From Leucobacter celer subsp. astrifaciens (GTDB lineage Bacteria > Actinomycetota > Actinomycetes > Actinomycetales > Microbacteriaceae), in NCBI RefSeq assembly GCF_001273835.1, contig NZ_JHEI01000139.1, positions 62,001-126,000 on the forward strand: a DNA stretch of 64,000 nt. Reading direction: 5' to 3'. Shown here piece after piece: positions 52,290 through 62,302 of the stretch; the stretch's first letter is position 1, and each line of letters opens with the position of its first letter. The position numbers were made by a program, and so were the translations under genes. Under the pieces are notes generated by a model. That model did no database searches. It was not told the origin of the DNA and saw only the letters and a list, made by a program, of their open reading frames with translations.

Positions 52290-53791
52290 TCAGTTGGCCT
52301 GCTGTCGCCATTGATATGTAGTCGACGGCGCGAACCGGGGCGCGATCTTGATCCGTCCGGTGTGGAATTTGCCGCCGAGCTGGGGTGCTTTCTCGATGCG
52401 GATGTCGAGGAGTGCTTTCAAAATGTGTCGCCGGTCGACGATCGCGAGCCCCTTCCAGGCCTTTTCGATGTCGTCGGCTCGGAGGAGTGCGGCGAGGTTC
52501 TCGTCAGTGATGGGCGGGACGGGGGCTTTGCTGGCCTGTTCGATCTGCGGGGTGAGGCGTTGCTCGACGTTGGAGAGCATCGACAGGCTGATTCGGCCCT
52601 CCGCATACTCCTTCGCTGCTTCGTCGAGTCGCCGTTGGAGTTCGGTGACGAGTTCCTGTGCTTCTTTGACTCGGTCAATCCATTGTTCTTCGGGGTCGGA
52701 GAGGATGGCGAGGTTCTCTGGTGTGGAGAGCCAGCCGATGAGGACTCCGGTGACGTAGGTGTCGGTGCGTTCGAGGTCGATGCTGATTTTGCGGCAGCCG
52801 ATTTGTGGGCAGGCGTAGTTGTTGCGGAGGCTGCCGTCTTTTCGGGGGATGACGCCGCTGAGGCGGACGAGCGCGCGCCCGCAGTACCCACACTTTGCGA
52901 TGTGGGACAGCAGCCATTTCGGGTGGCTGTGGTTATCTTCCTCGACGTAGCGGACGCGGCGGGCGCTGTCGTTGAGGACCTGGTTGACCTCCTCCCACCG
53001 CTTCACGGTGAGGATCGCGGGCCAGTCGGCCTCCCCGATGATCTCGCCCCGGTAGACACGGAGTCCTGCGATGGTGGGTTCTTGATGATCTGCCGCAGCG
53101 TCGCGGTCATCCAGCCACGAGAATTCTCGGTCAGCGGCTTCTTTGGTGTTGGCACGCCCTCCCGGTTCAGGCGGGTGATGATCCGGTTGACCGGGACACC
53201 GTGCATGATCTCCTCGACCGCGGTGCGGATCAGGTTCGCCTGGACTGGGTCGATTTCCTGCCGCAGCAGCACCCCGCTGGTGGTGTCGTAGACCCGTCGG
53301 TACCCGTAGGGGAGCTGCCCGTGTGGGCGGCCCTTCTGCGCGTTCAGCCGGACCGTGCGCAGTTGGCGTTCGCGGATGGTCGCGGCGTCCTTCTCGGCAG
53401 TGAGGAACTCCAACCCCATCATGAACGCGTCGTCGCTGCGGGAGAAATCGTAGACCCGCCCCTTTGTCAGATACAGCACCCCCGCCTCCTGACACGCTGC
53501 CCGTAACCGCACATACGCCGGCATCTCGCGTCCGGCACGGGACGGCTCCCACGTCACGAACGCGTCGAAGGCTGCCGAACGGATCAGGTGCAGCGCTTCC
53601 TCGAAGCCCTCTCGTTCGCGGGTTCGCCACTGGGAAGCGGAGCGGTTCGCGTCGGTGATAACGCGTCCGACGTCCCAGCCTTGCTGGTCGCACCAGGCGC
53701 GGCAGTCGGTCTCCTGATCGCCGACGGACCGCTTCAGATAGAGGCGATCCATGGAAGCTCTGGTGTAGATAAGTGCGCGTGTAGTGTTCAT
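52290..53791 (-). pseudogene. Serine recombinase (integrase of the island), one frameshift
   Basis: From ATG at 53791 the N-terminus reads RALIYTRASMDRLYLKRSVG with the catalytic Ser in TRAS, followed by DQETDCRAWCDQQGW, the resolvase domain and the Recombinase domain PYGYRRVYDTTSG. At IIKNP (about 53074-53079) one base is missing: the first frame runs into PPSQD and stops, while TIAGLRVYRGEI and the rest continue in the next frame. The remainder has the zinc-ribbon pattern AKCGYCGRAL...CPQIGCRK and a coiled-coil tail. It is a large serine recombinase of about 500 residues next to the right junction, so it is the likely integrase. If the base is truly missing, it is now inactive. Confidence 0.85.
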
Positions 53792-53835
53792 AACGAGTAG
53801 GTGCTCTTTCTGTGTCAGCCCCAAACATGCTCGTG

Positions 53836-54042
53836 GAGCCGACCAACGACCTCGACACCGACATGCTGGCCGCGATGGAGGATCTGCTCGACTCGTGGCC
53901 GGGCACGCTGATCGTGGTGTCGCACGACCGGTACTTCCTCGAGCGCGTGACGGATCAGCAGTACGCGATCCTGGATCGGCGCCTGCGGCACCTGCCGAGC
54001 GGGGTGGACGAGTACCTGAAGCTCCGCGCCGCGGAGGATGCC
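53836..54042 (+). repeat. Right flanking duplication (attR region) of the island
   Basis: Counterpart of 33419-33625, same length, 12 differences. The sequence to its left is recombinase-side DNA, and to its right the native ABC-F tail and then chromosomal genes. It lies 45 bases from the recombinase start, the usual position of an integrase relative to its attachment site. Confidence 0.75.
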
Positions 54043-54060
54043 GTCTCCGCTGCTCCCTCC

Positions 54061-54135
54061 CGTCATTCTGCGGGAGCGAAGCGAGTCGCAGAATCTCACC
54101 CCGGTATGGATCCTGCGACTTCGCGCAGGATGACG
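54061..54135 (+). repeat. Palindromic repeat inserted in frame in the native ABC-F tail
   Basis: The segment opens CGTCATTCTGCG and closes CGCAGGATGACGG, with GAGTCGCAGAATC and GGATCCTGCGACT inside. It encodes about 25 extra residues (SRHSAGAKRVAESHPG and on) that are absent from the element-derived tail at 33898. It matches the 26538-26617 copy in ksgA. Confidence 0.75.
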
Positions 54136-54475
54136 GAGGGGCTCTCAGGTGCCGAGCGCCGCACCGCCGAGAAGGAGCTCTCCGCGGTCGAGCGCAAGAT
54201 GGAGCGCCTGCAGGCGGACGCCGCGAAGTCCCGCGATGGGCTCGCGCTCCTGGATCAGAGCGACTACACGCTGCTGAACGCGGAGATGACGAAGATCACC
54301 GCCATCGAGGACGAGGTCGCGGCGCTCGAGGAGCGCTGGCTTGAGCTGTCGGAGCTGTTGGGCTGAGAGACCGGACCGCAGAGCGGATCGGAACGGAACG
54401 GATGTACCGTGCGGTCGCCCAGCCCACCGGGTGGGCATTCCGTCAGGCCGGACGACCGCGCGGAGCTTGCGCGCG

Positions 54476-55360
54476 CTACCGGTAGGTGAGGCGCGCGGTC
54501 AGTGCTGCCGTGCCGTCCGGAGCGATGACCGCGAGCTCTTCGGCGTTCTCGCCGTTCGCGCGGCCGGCCACATGGATCTGCTCACCGCAGAAGATCGGCG
54601 AGCGCGCGGTGAACTCGAATGATGCGACCTCCGCATCGGGATGCGCCCGCAGGAATCCGTCCATGAGATAGGTGGCGAGCAGTGGGCCGTGCACGACGAG
54701 ACCGGGGTATCCCTCTACGCCTGTTGTGTACGGCAGGTCGTAGTGGATGCGGTGCGTGTTGAAGGTCAGCGCGGAGTAGCGGAACAGCGTCGTCTCGATG
54801 GGGTGCCGGGCGAGGCTCCAGTCCCAGCCCGCCGGTACCGGGCCGTCCGGGCGGGGCGGGCGGCGGGGCGAGGGGCTGGTCGGGTCAACGTTGACGGCAT
54901 CGCGGTACACGATGGTCTGGCGGTCGGTGACTGCGAGTTCACCGTCCGCGGAGATCTCATGGTGCAGGACAACGAAGCAGAGGCGCCCGCTCGATCCGAT
55001 CTTCGGGGTGATCGATTCGATGGTCGAGAGGCGTTCGAGATGCTGCCCGATGACGATCGGGGAGTGGTAGTCGATTCTGCTGCCCGCCCACATGCGTCGC
55101 GGGAGATCGAGCGGGGGCATGAAGCCGCCGAGCTCGGGGTGTCCGTCGTCGCCGAGCTCGCTCATGGGCGCGGTCGGGGTGAACTGCAGCCAGTGGCCCA
55201 GCGGGAACACGCGGGTGGTGTCCATGGCAGCGGGTGCGATAGGCCGTTCCAGCACGGCGGCGAGTCCGATGGCGGCGGATCGAGATGCGATGTCGTGGAG
55301 CGTTTCGCTGCGTCCGATCCAGTGGCCGAAGTCCTGTTCGAATGCCGGGTGCTCGGCCAT
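54476..55360 (-). CDS. MaoC/HTD2-like hotdog hydratase (mesaconyl- or itaconyl-CoA hydratase type)
   Basis: A 294-residue double-hotdog protein. The C-terminal half carries NTHRIHYDLPYTTG then EGYPGLVVHGPLLATYLMD, the signature of HTD2/mesaconyl-C4-CoA hydratases. The N-terminal half is the degenerate FAS1-like dehydratase domain (MSELGDDGHPELGGFMPPLD, PRRMWAGSRI). It would hydrate an enoyl-CoA such as mesaconyl- or itaconyl-CoA to citramalyl-CoA. A CitE-like citramalyl-CoA lyase candidate lies at 58784, which supports this. ATG at 55360; the promoter contains one of the AT-rich boxes (55418-55430). It is divergent from etfB. Confidence 0.78.
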   Translation of the reverse strand: MAEHPAFEQDFGHWIGRSETLHDIASRSAAIGLAAVLERPIAPAAMDTTRVFPLGHWLQFTPTAPMSELGDDGHPELGGFMPPLDLPRRMWAGSRIDYHSPIVIGQHLERLSTIESITPKIGSSGRLCFVVLHHEISADGELAVTDRQTIVYRDAVNVDPTSPSPRRPPRPDGPVPAGWDWSLARHPIETTLFRYSALTFNTHRIHYDLPYTTGVEGYPGLVVHGPLLATYLMDGFLRAHPDAEVASFEFTARSPIFCGEQIHVAGRANGENAEELAVIAPDGTAALTARLTYR

Positions 55361-55417
55361 CGTGATCTCCTCTGCGATCGTCGGGCGACGTTGCGGCCGC
55401 GGTTCGTTTCGTAAATA

Positions 55418-55508
55418 TAATATATAAAATGGAGGAAAGCAACGCCACTCTCCGGATGTCGGACTTGAGTGCGGGCCCTTGTTTCTGGATAGAAAATATT
55501 ATATATTA
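55418..55508. promoter_or_regulatory. Divergent promoter with two AT-rich boxes (MaoC-like gene / etfB)
   Basis: TAATATATAAAAT at 55418-55430 and, on the opposite strand, TAATATATAATAT at 55508-55496 stand out in GC-rich DNA. They lie about 60 and 70 bases from the two divergent start codons. A third copy, TACTATATAAAAT, is at 62109-62121 before the acyl-CoA dehydrogenase. The shared form TAMTATATAAWAT suggests a common operator or a strong AT-rich promoter element; the GntR protein at 62303 is the obvious candidate regulator. Confidence 0.5.
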
Positions 55509-55575
55509 ATCTCACGATGGAAGCAGATGAACCGGTTTCTCCGGTTGACCGGGCTACCACGGGAAGGACATGTCG

Positions 55576-56352
55576 ATGAAGATCGTGGTGCTGGTGAAGG
55601 AGGTTCCCGATACCTATGGTGACCGCAAGCTCAACCTCGAGACCGGGCTTGCCGACCGCGGGGCTTCGGAAGCGGTGATCGATGAGATCGGAGAGCGTGC
55701 GCTCGAAGTCGCCCTCGGGTACGCAGATGTCGTCGAGGGCACGGAGGTCCTGGTACTCACCGTCGCCCCGGCGACCGCAACCGGCAGCGTGCGCAAGATG
55801 CTCGCGATCGGGGCCGACTCAGCGGTCCACGTCGTCGATGAGGAGCTTCTCGGAGCAGATCTCGGTCTGACCGCCGAGACGATCGCCGCGGCCCTCCGGG
55901 CAGAGGACTTCGACCTCGTCATCGCCGGAAACCAATCGACCGACGGCGCTGCGGGCATGCTGCCAGCCATGATCGCCGAACTGCTCGAGATACCCGTGCT
56001 CACGAACCTCGAGAGCGTCACGATCCATGCGGAACGCGTGTCGGGCGCGCGAGCGGTCGACCTCGCGACGATGCAGGTCGCCACGACTCTCCCGGCTGTC
56101 ATCTCGATCACCGAGCAACTGCCCGATGCGCGTTTCCCGAATTTCAAGGGGATCATGGCGGCGAAGAAGAAGCCGCTCACCGTGAGAAGTCTGGCCGATC
56201 TGGGCATCGATGCCACCGACATGAGCGCCTCCCGCACCATCATGACCGCGATCTCCGAACGGCCCCCGCGCGCTGCCGGAGTGAAGATCACCGACGACGG
56301 CGATGCGGTCGAGCGGCTCGCCGGCTTCCTCGCCGAGAACCGGCTCGTCTGA
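55576..56352 (+). CDS. etfB: Electron transfer flavoprotein beta subunit
   Basis: A 258-residue subunit of the FAD/AMP-binding ETF heterodimer. KIVVLVKEVPDT is the N-terminal strand, DLVIAGNQSTDGAAGMLPAMIAEL the conserved AMP-binding helix region, and PNFKGIMAAKKKPL the ETF-beta C-terminal signature. It accepts electrons from acyl-CoA dehydrogenases. ATG 55576 is preferred over 55570 because GGAAGGA (55562-55568) is then seven bases upstream. etfA follows after 33 bases. Confidence 0.92.
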   Translation: MKIVVLVKEVPDTYGDRKLNLETGLADRGASEAVIDEIGERALEVALGYADVVEGTEVLVLTVAPATATGSVRKMLAIGADSAVHVVDEELLGADLGLTAETIAAALRAEDFDLVIAGNQSTDGAAGMLPAMIAELLEIPVLTNLESVTIHAERVSGARAVDLATMQVATTLPAVISITEQLPDARFPNFKGIMAAKKKPLTVRSLADLGIDATDMSASRTIMTAISERPPRAAGVKITDDGDAVERLAGFLAENRLV

Positions 56353-56385
56353 CCGCGCACGTCGCAGAAATCAGAGGAACTGAAG

Positions 56386-57339
56386 ATGGAATTCGCGACC
56401 GATTCGATTCTCGTGCTGACTGATCTCGCCCGGGGCGGAGAACCAGCAAAATCCGCGGCCGCCCTGCTGGGTGCAGCGGCGACGGTCGGCACACCCGTCG
56501 CCGTGGTGATCTCCGACGATGCCGGGATCACCGGGCAACTCGCCGAGATCGGTGCAGCCACCGTGATCCGAGCCGGTACGAGTTCCAGTGCCGCGGATGC
56601 GCTCGTGGCGGCCTCCGAGCTCGTCCGGCCCGATGCAGTGCTCGTCTCGCACTCGATCGAGGGGCGCGAGACAGCCGCGCGATTTGCCGTCCGTACCCGT
56701 TCGGGAGTGATCGCGGATGCGGTCGAAGTCGGTCGCGACGCCGAGGGAGTCACCGCGGTCAACGCAGCCTACGGAGGTGCCTACACCGTCGTCTCGGCGG
56801 TGACCCTGGGGGCCCCGGTCATCACAGTGAGGCAGGGTGTCATGGACGTGCGCGCGGCGGCCCGGCCTTCGAACGAGATGCTGCTCGACCTTCCACCGAG
56901 TGCCGTGCGGGAGGTCGAGGTGCTCTCGATCGAACCGATGGACGCCGGGGGGACGCGACCGGAGTTGCGAGGCGCGAGAACCATCGTCTCAGGTGGCCGT
57001 GGTCTGGGGTCGAAGGAGCAGTTCTCAATCGCAGAAGACCTCGCCGATGCACTGGGTGCGGCGCTCGGCGCCTCCCGCGCCGCAGTGGACGCGGGATGGG
57101 TGCCGCAGAGCTATCAGGTGGGGCAGACCGGAGTCTCGGTTGCGCCGCAACTGTACATCGCACTCGGCATCTCCGGCGCAGTCCAGCACAAAGCAGGGAT
57201 GCAGACCTCGAAATTCATCATCGCAGTCAACAAGGATGCCGACGCGCCGATATTCGACATCGCGGATTTCGGGATCGTCGGTGATGCGCACTCCATTGTC
57301 CCGCGTCTCATCGCCGAGATCGGGAAGTTGAGGGCCTGA
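56386..57339 (+). CDS. etfA: Electron transfer flavoprotein alpha subunit
   Basis: A 317-residue ETF alpha. The C-terminal FAD domain shows [46 protein letters not shown] and [20 protein letters not shown], the full canonical set. Electrons move from ETF-beta's substrate dehydrogenase to this FAD and then to a membrane oxidoreductase. The cytochrome b gene starts two bases after its stop, so that membrane protein is a likely electron acceptor partner. Confidence 0.93.
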   Translation: MEFATDSILVLTDLARGGEPAKSAAALLGAAATVGTPVAVVISDDAGITGQLAEIGAATVIRAGTSSSAADALVAASELVRPDAVLVSHSIEGRETAARFAVRTRSGVIADAVEVGRDAEGVTAVNAAYGGAYTVVSAVTLGAPVITVRQGVMDVRAAARPSNEMLLDLPPSAVREVEVLSIEPMDAGGTRPELRGARTIVSGGRGLGSKEQFSIAEDLADALGAALGASRAAVDAGWVPQSYQVGQTGVSVAPQLYIALGISGAVQHKAGMQTSKFIIAVNKDADAPIFDIADFGIVGDAHSIVPRLIAEIGKLRA

Positions 57340-57340
57340 G

Positions 57341-58768
57341 ATGTCGAGCGATCGGAGTACGCTTCGACGGGGCTTGCCCCGGGTGCCCGGGGGAGATCCG
57401 TGGCCGCCCTCCGCGAGCGCCGGGCCGGGCGCTCTCGGAGAAGGTCCAGTCGGTGTGCCGCTCGTGCCGCCCGCCGCGGTCCTGACCGCGGAGGGTTCCG
57501 GTGCTGGGCCGAGCCTCCCGTCCGCGGGGGCGACTGCGCCGAACGCATCGGCTTCAGGCGCCGCTTCGGAGTCGGAGCTCGGATCGTCAGCGGTCACGGG
57601 GTCCCTGAGCGGTGCTCGGCTGCGCCGAGGACTTCCGAGGGTTACCGGCGGAGATCCCTGGCCGCCGGCGGTTCTCGAGCCGCAACCGGAGTCCGCCTCG
57701 ATCGCGGCAACGCTCGATCGGGGCCCCCTTCCGAACACCGCTACCCGGGATCTCGGGCCGGTTCGTTCCGCCGCTCCGGTGTCGGCGCCGATCCCGGCTC
57801 CTGGAGCAGCAGTGGTCGCGGCGGACGCCTCGGCGTCGGTATCGACGCCGCAGGTCGCCGACATCACGAGAACTGCACCCCGGACGCTCGCGCAGCGGGT
57901 GCGATACCTGTCGCTGTGGGTGATCGGGGCGATCGCGGCGGCCGGTGTGATCGTGCTGGCGGCGCGCGGGGTGACGACCCTTCCCGGGGTGCCCGAATTC
58001 CTGGATCGCCACCCGGGGGAGTACGAATCGCCCGCACACCCCGAGCCGGGATTCCCCGGCTGGGCGCGCTGGACTCACTTCCTCAACTTCTTCTTCATGG
58101 TGCTCATCGTGCGCACCGGGCTGCTGGTGCGCCATCAGCAGAAGCCGCCTGCCTTCTTCGCGCCCAAGCGCGGCGGGAAGAAGGTCAGTATCTACCTCTG
58201 GCTGCATACCAGCATCGACCTGCTCTGGTTGCTCAACGGCCTCGTCTTCGTCGTGCTGCTCTTCGCGAGCGGGCACTGGGCGCGTATCGTGCCGACGAGC
58301 TGGGAAGTGTTCCCGAACGCGGCGAGTGCGATGCTGCAGTACCTCACCCTCGATTGGCCTACGGAGAACGGTTGGGTGAACTACAACAGCCTGCAGCAGA
58401 TCATGTACTTCATGGTGGTGTTCATCGCAGCTCCGCTCGCCGCGATCTCTGGGGTGCGCATGAGCGAGTGGTGGCCGAAGCACGCGGATCGTCTGAACCG
58501 GATCTACCCGGCGCCGGTGGCACGGGCGATTCATTTTCCGGTGATGCTGTTCTTCACGCTCTTCGTGGTGGTGCACGTCACCCTCGTCCTCGCGACAGGG
58601 GCGCTGCGCAATCTCAACCACATGTTCGCCGGGACTGACGCGGTCAGCTGGACCGGGTTCGCCTGGTTTGCCGGTGGTCTGCTCGTCGCGGCGGCCGCCA
58701 CCTGGGCGGCGAGGCCCCTGATCCTCGCGCCGATCGCGGGTGTGTTCGGCAGAGTCAGTGAACGATAG
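57341..58768 (+). CDS. Cytochrome b/b6-type membrane protein with duplicated N-terminal motif
   Basis: A 475-residue protein. The first 185 residues are Pro/Ala/Ser-rich and disordered-looking, and carry the same short motif twice: [16 protein letters not shown] (residues 8-23) and [16 protein letters not shown] (94-109). The C-terminal 280 residues form four to five membrane helices with His pairs suited to b-heme ([37 protein letters not shown]). It resembles the thiosulfate reductase/formate dehydrogenase cytochrome b family. Placed directly after etfBA, it probably passes ETF electrons to the quinone pool. The repeated motif looks like a docking site on the cytoplasmic tail. Confidence 0.75.
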   Translation: MSSDRSTLRRGLPRVPGGDPWPPSASAGPGALGEGPVGVPLVPPAAVLTAEGSGAGPSLPSAGATAPNASASGAASESELGSSAVTGSLSGARLRRGLPRVTGGDPWPPAVLEPQPESASIAATLDRGPLPNTATRDLGPVRSAAPVSAPIPAPGAAVVAADASASVSTPQVADITRTAPRTLAQRVRYLSLWVIGAIAAAGVIVLAARGVTTLPGVPEFLDRHPGEYESPAHPEPGFPGWARWTHFLNFFFMVLIVRTGLLVRHQQKPPAFFAPKRGGKKVSIYLWLHTSIDLLWLLNGLVFVVLLFASGHWARIVPTSWEVFPNAASAMLQYLTLDWPTENGWVNYNSLQQIMYFMVVFIAAPLAAISGVRMSEWWPKHADRLNRIYPAPVARAIHFPVMLFFTLFVVVHVTLVLATGALRNLNHMFAGTDAVSWTGFAWFAGGLLVAAAATWAARPLILAPIAGVFGRVSER

Positions 58769-58783
58769 AAAGAGAGTCCTCCG

Positions 58784-59632
58784 ATGAGTCGATCCGAGGT
58801 TGCGGCCGCCGCCGTCTCCTACTTGTTCGTGCCGGCCTCGCGTCCGGATCGATTTGACAAGGCGCTCGCGAGCGCCGCCGACGCGGTCATCATCGACCTC
58901 GAGGATGCGGTGGCGTTTGACGAGAAGGAGGCGGCGCTCGACTACCTGCTCGCGGCGCTCGAGCGGGGTCTCGAGCGCCCGGCGCACGTGCGCATCAACG
59001 CCGCCGACTCGGTCTGGTTCGCGAGGGATGTCGAGACCATCGCCGGACTTTCAGCCATCGCGCGCGGTTCCCTCGCGGGAGTGCTGCTGCCGAAGGCCGA
59101 GCGGGCCTCCGACGTCAGGCGCATCGTCGAGGTGCTGGGGGGAGCGGGCAGCGGGGCGGAGACGATCGCGCTCATTGAGAGCGCTGCGGGTGTCGCCGCA
59201 GCCGGAGAGATCGCCGGAGTGCCCGGGCTCACCCGCTTCGCCGTCGGGGCCGCGGATCTCTCCGTCGACCTCGACGTCGAGATCGCGTCCGCGACGGTCG
59301 ACTGGGTGTATGCGAAGCTCGTGCTCGAGTCCCGACTGGCCGGTCTCGTCGCGCCCGTCGCGTCGCCTCCGTTCGAGATCAAGGACCTCGACGCCGTCGC
59401 CGCCGAGGCTGCGCGCCTGCGCGGGCTGGGGGCAACCGCTCAGCTCAGCATCCATCCGGCCCAGATCCCAGCGATCCACGACGGTTTTCTGCCGAGCGCG
59501 GAGCGTCTCGAGTGGGCCCGCCGCGTGGTGGCTGCCGCCGAGAGCGCGGATGGTGCGGCGCAGATCGACGGGCAGATGGTCGACAAGCCGATACGGGATC
59601 GCGCCGCGCGGATTCTCGCTCAGGCCCGGTAG
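58784..59632 (+). CDS. CitE-like HpcH/HpaI lyase (citramalyl-CoA lyase candidate)
   Basis: A 282-residue TIM-barrel Mg2+ enzyme. FVPASRPDRFDKALASAADA, VIIDLEDAV, HVRINAADS and the later LIESAAGV, SIHPAQI are the conserved CitE/L-malyl-CoA lyase motifs. It would cleave citramalyl-CoA or a malyl-CoA-type ester to pyruvate or glyoxylate plus acyl-CoA. No citrate lyase alpha or gamma subunit is present, so it is a stand-alone CoA-ester lyase. It starts 15 bases after the cytochrome gene. Confidence 0.82.
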   Translation: MSRSEVAAAAVSYLFVPASRPDRFDKALASAADAVIIDLEDAVAFDEKEAALDYLLAALERGLERPAHVRINAADSVWFARDVETIAGLSAIARGSLAGVLLPKAERASDVRRIVEVLGGAGSGAETIALIESAAGVAAAGEIAGVPGLTRFAVGAADLSVDLDVEIASATVDWVYAKLVLESRLAGLVAPVASPPFEIKDLDAVAAEAARLRGLGATAQLSIHPAQIPAIHDGFLPSAERLEWARRVVAAAESADGAAQIDGQMVDKPIRDRAARILAQAR

Positions 59633-59677
59633 CACGGCAGGGACGACGGAGCGCCGCGAGGACCGCGGTGCACAGGT

Positions 59678-59716
59678 GAGTCGCCCGCGGCGTCGAAACG
59701 CCGCCGCGGGCGACTC
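59678..59716. terminator. Long bidirectional hairpin between convergent genes
   Basis: GAGTCGCCCGCGGCG (59678-59692) pairs exactly with its complement at 59702-59716 around a nine-base loop. It lies between the CitE-like stop and the stop of the convergent CoA-transferase, so it can end both transcripts. Confidence 0.7.
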
Positions 59717-59722
59717 GTGGTT

Positions 59723-60895
59723 CTAGGTCCCGAATTCAGCGAAGACGCGCTCGGTGTGCGCACCGAGCGCGGGGACGGCTCCCATGGGCGGCTCGTCACC
59801 GAACGTGACGGGCGGTAGGGTCACCCGCGCTCGGCCCGACGGGGTGTCAACGGTGCGCCATCGGTCGCGAGCCGCCAGCTGAGGGTGGGCCGAGAAATCG
59901 GCCATCGTGCGCATCTGCGCGTTCGCGATGCCGACCTCGTCGAGCAGTTCCTGCACCTCCGCGACTGTCCGGTCCCGAAGCCGGTCTTCGATCGTCTCTC
60001 CCAGACGCTCGCGGTTCGCGACGCGAAGCGAGTTCGAGGCGTAGGCTGTGTCGCCGGTCAGTTCGGGTCGGTCGAGGACGCGGTCGCAGAACAGCGCCCA
60101 CTCGCGTTCGTTCTGCAGTCCGAGGAACACGACTCCATCGGACGCGCGGAACGGTCCGTACGGAGCGATGCTGGCGTGCGCGGCACCCGAGCGCTTGGGA
60201 GCAGCGCCGGAGTACTCGGCGTACAGGTAGGTCTGCTGCATCCATTCGCCGAGTGCCTCGAGCATGCTCACCTCGACGTGGGAGCCCTCTCCCGTGCGCC
60301 CACGCTTGATCAGCGCCGCGAGCACGCCGGAGTAGGCGTACATCCCGGCGGAGATGTCGGCGATCGAGACCCCGACCTTCGCCGGGAACCCCTCGGTGCC
60401 GGTCACGGAGAGCATCCCGGCCTCGCATTGGATGATGAGGTCGTACGCTTTCTTGCGGGCGTGCGGGCCGCCCTTCCCGAAGCCGGAGATCGACACGCTG
60501 ATGAGTCTGGGATTGATCTTGCGCAGCACCTGCTCAGTGAAGCCGAGTCGCTCGACTGCTCCGGGTGCGAGGTTCTCGACGAACACGTCGGCTCGTGCGA
60601 GCATCGATCTGAGGACCTGCTGATCAGCCTCGGACTTGAGATCCATCACCACGGACTCCTTGCCGCGATTCAGCCACACGAAGTAGCTGGCCTCGCCGTC
60701 GACGGTCGTGTCGTAGTTGCGTGCGAAGTCACCCGACTCCCGTTCGAGCTTGATGACACGCGCACCGAGATCGGCGAGTTGCCTGGTCGCGAAAGGCGCT
60801 GCGACCGCCTGCTCAATTGAGACTACTGTGATGCCCTCGAGGGGGAGTGCTGACACCGGATCCACTTCCTTACGTTTCTCGTCGAAACCTGCCAT
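59723..60895 (-). CDS. Family III CoA-transferase (CaiB/BaiF)
   Basis: A 390-residue CaiB/BaiF protein. LEGITVVSIEQAVAAPFATR, QLADLGARVIKLERESGDFAR, the catalytic-Asp region VVMDLKSEADQQVL with WLNRGKESVV, and GFGKGGPHARKKAYDLI are typical. It moves CoA between a thioester such as succinyl-CoA and an acid, starting the breakdown of that acid. ATG at 60895 is used; a GTG at 60862 is possible. It follows the acyl-CoA dehydrogenase gene by 11 bases on the same strand. Confidence 0.87.
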   Translation of the reverse strand: MAGFDEKRKEVDPVSALPLEGITVVSIEQAVAAPFATRQLADLGARVIKLERESGDFARNYDTTVDGEASYFVWLNRGKESVVMDLKSEADQQVLRSMLARADVFVENLAPGAVERLGFTEQVLRKINPRLISVSISGFGKGGPHARKKAYDLIIQCEAGMLSVTGTEGFPAKVGVSIADISAGMYAYSGVLAALIKRGRTGEGSHVEVSMLEALGEWMQQTYLYAEYSGAAPKRSGAAHASIAPYGPFRASDGVVFLGLQNEREWALFCDRVLDRPELTGDTAYASNSLRVANRERLGETIEDRLRDRTVAEVQELLDEVGIANAQMRTMADFSAHPQLAARDRWRTVDTPSGRARVTLPPVTFGDEPPMGAVPALGAHTERVFAEFGT

Positions 60896-60906
60896 GCGTC
60901 GCTGCT

Positions 60907-62058
<1,152 letters not shown>

Positions 62059-62108
62059 GCTGGATCCTTCCAGGAGGGAAACTTACGGGGTATCGAATAT
62101 CTTCAATT

Positions 62109-62121
62109 TACTATATAAAAT
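62109..62121. promoter_or_regulatory. Third AT-rich box (acyl-CoA dehydrogenase / GntR intergenic)
   Basis: TACTATATAAAAT lies about 50 bases upstream of the acyl-CoA dehydrogenase start and 180 bases upstream of the GntR start. It matches the two boxes at 55418-55508 under TAMTATATAAWAT. The surrounding 62090-62130 is almost free of G and C. Confidence 0.5.
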
Positions 62122-62302
62122 ATTTAAAATGAAGTCTCGGGGAGATCCCACGCACGGGCTTCGCCGACAGATGATCCTCGCGGGCCAGCCTCGGGTGGCG
62201 GACGCCGCCGTGCGACCTCAATAGAATTGTTCGAGTACGCCCCTGCCCGGCGGATGCGTGCGCGGATGCGAAGCGACCGGGCTGCAGCCAGAGGAGAACC
62301 AT

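Larger units (their letters stand above)
53836..54366 (+). pseudogene. Displaced native 3' end of the ABC-F gene
   Basis: Starting at the codons for EPTNDLDTDML and ending at TGA 54364-54366, this encodes the last part of the second ABC cassette and the C-terminal coiled coil (LEERWLELSELLG). No first cassette or Walker A is present. High GC and the presence of a repeat shared with ksgA show it is the original chromosomal tail. A GTG at 53812 could start a 184-residue product in frame, but nothing suggests it is a functional gene. Confidence 0.85.

Noticed and set aside
33419..54042. Prophage
   Set aside because: No capsid, portal, terminase, tail or lysis genes are visible; the island contains recombinase and defence-type genes only.
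53812..54366. Independent 184-residue ABC protein gene
   Set aside because: It lacks Walker A and is an exact positional match to the C-terminal part of the ABC-F protein; it is the displaced native tail.
54423..54435. Hairpin CCCACCGGGTGGG as terminator
   Set aside because: Stem of five pairs with a three-base loop and no T-tract; too weak to call although it lies between convergent frames.
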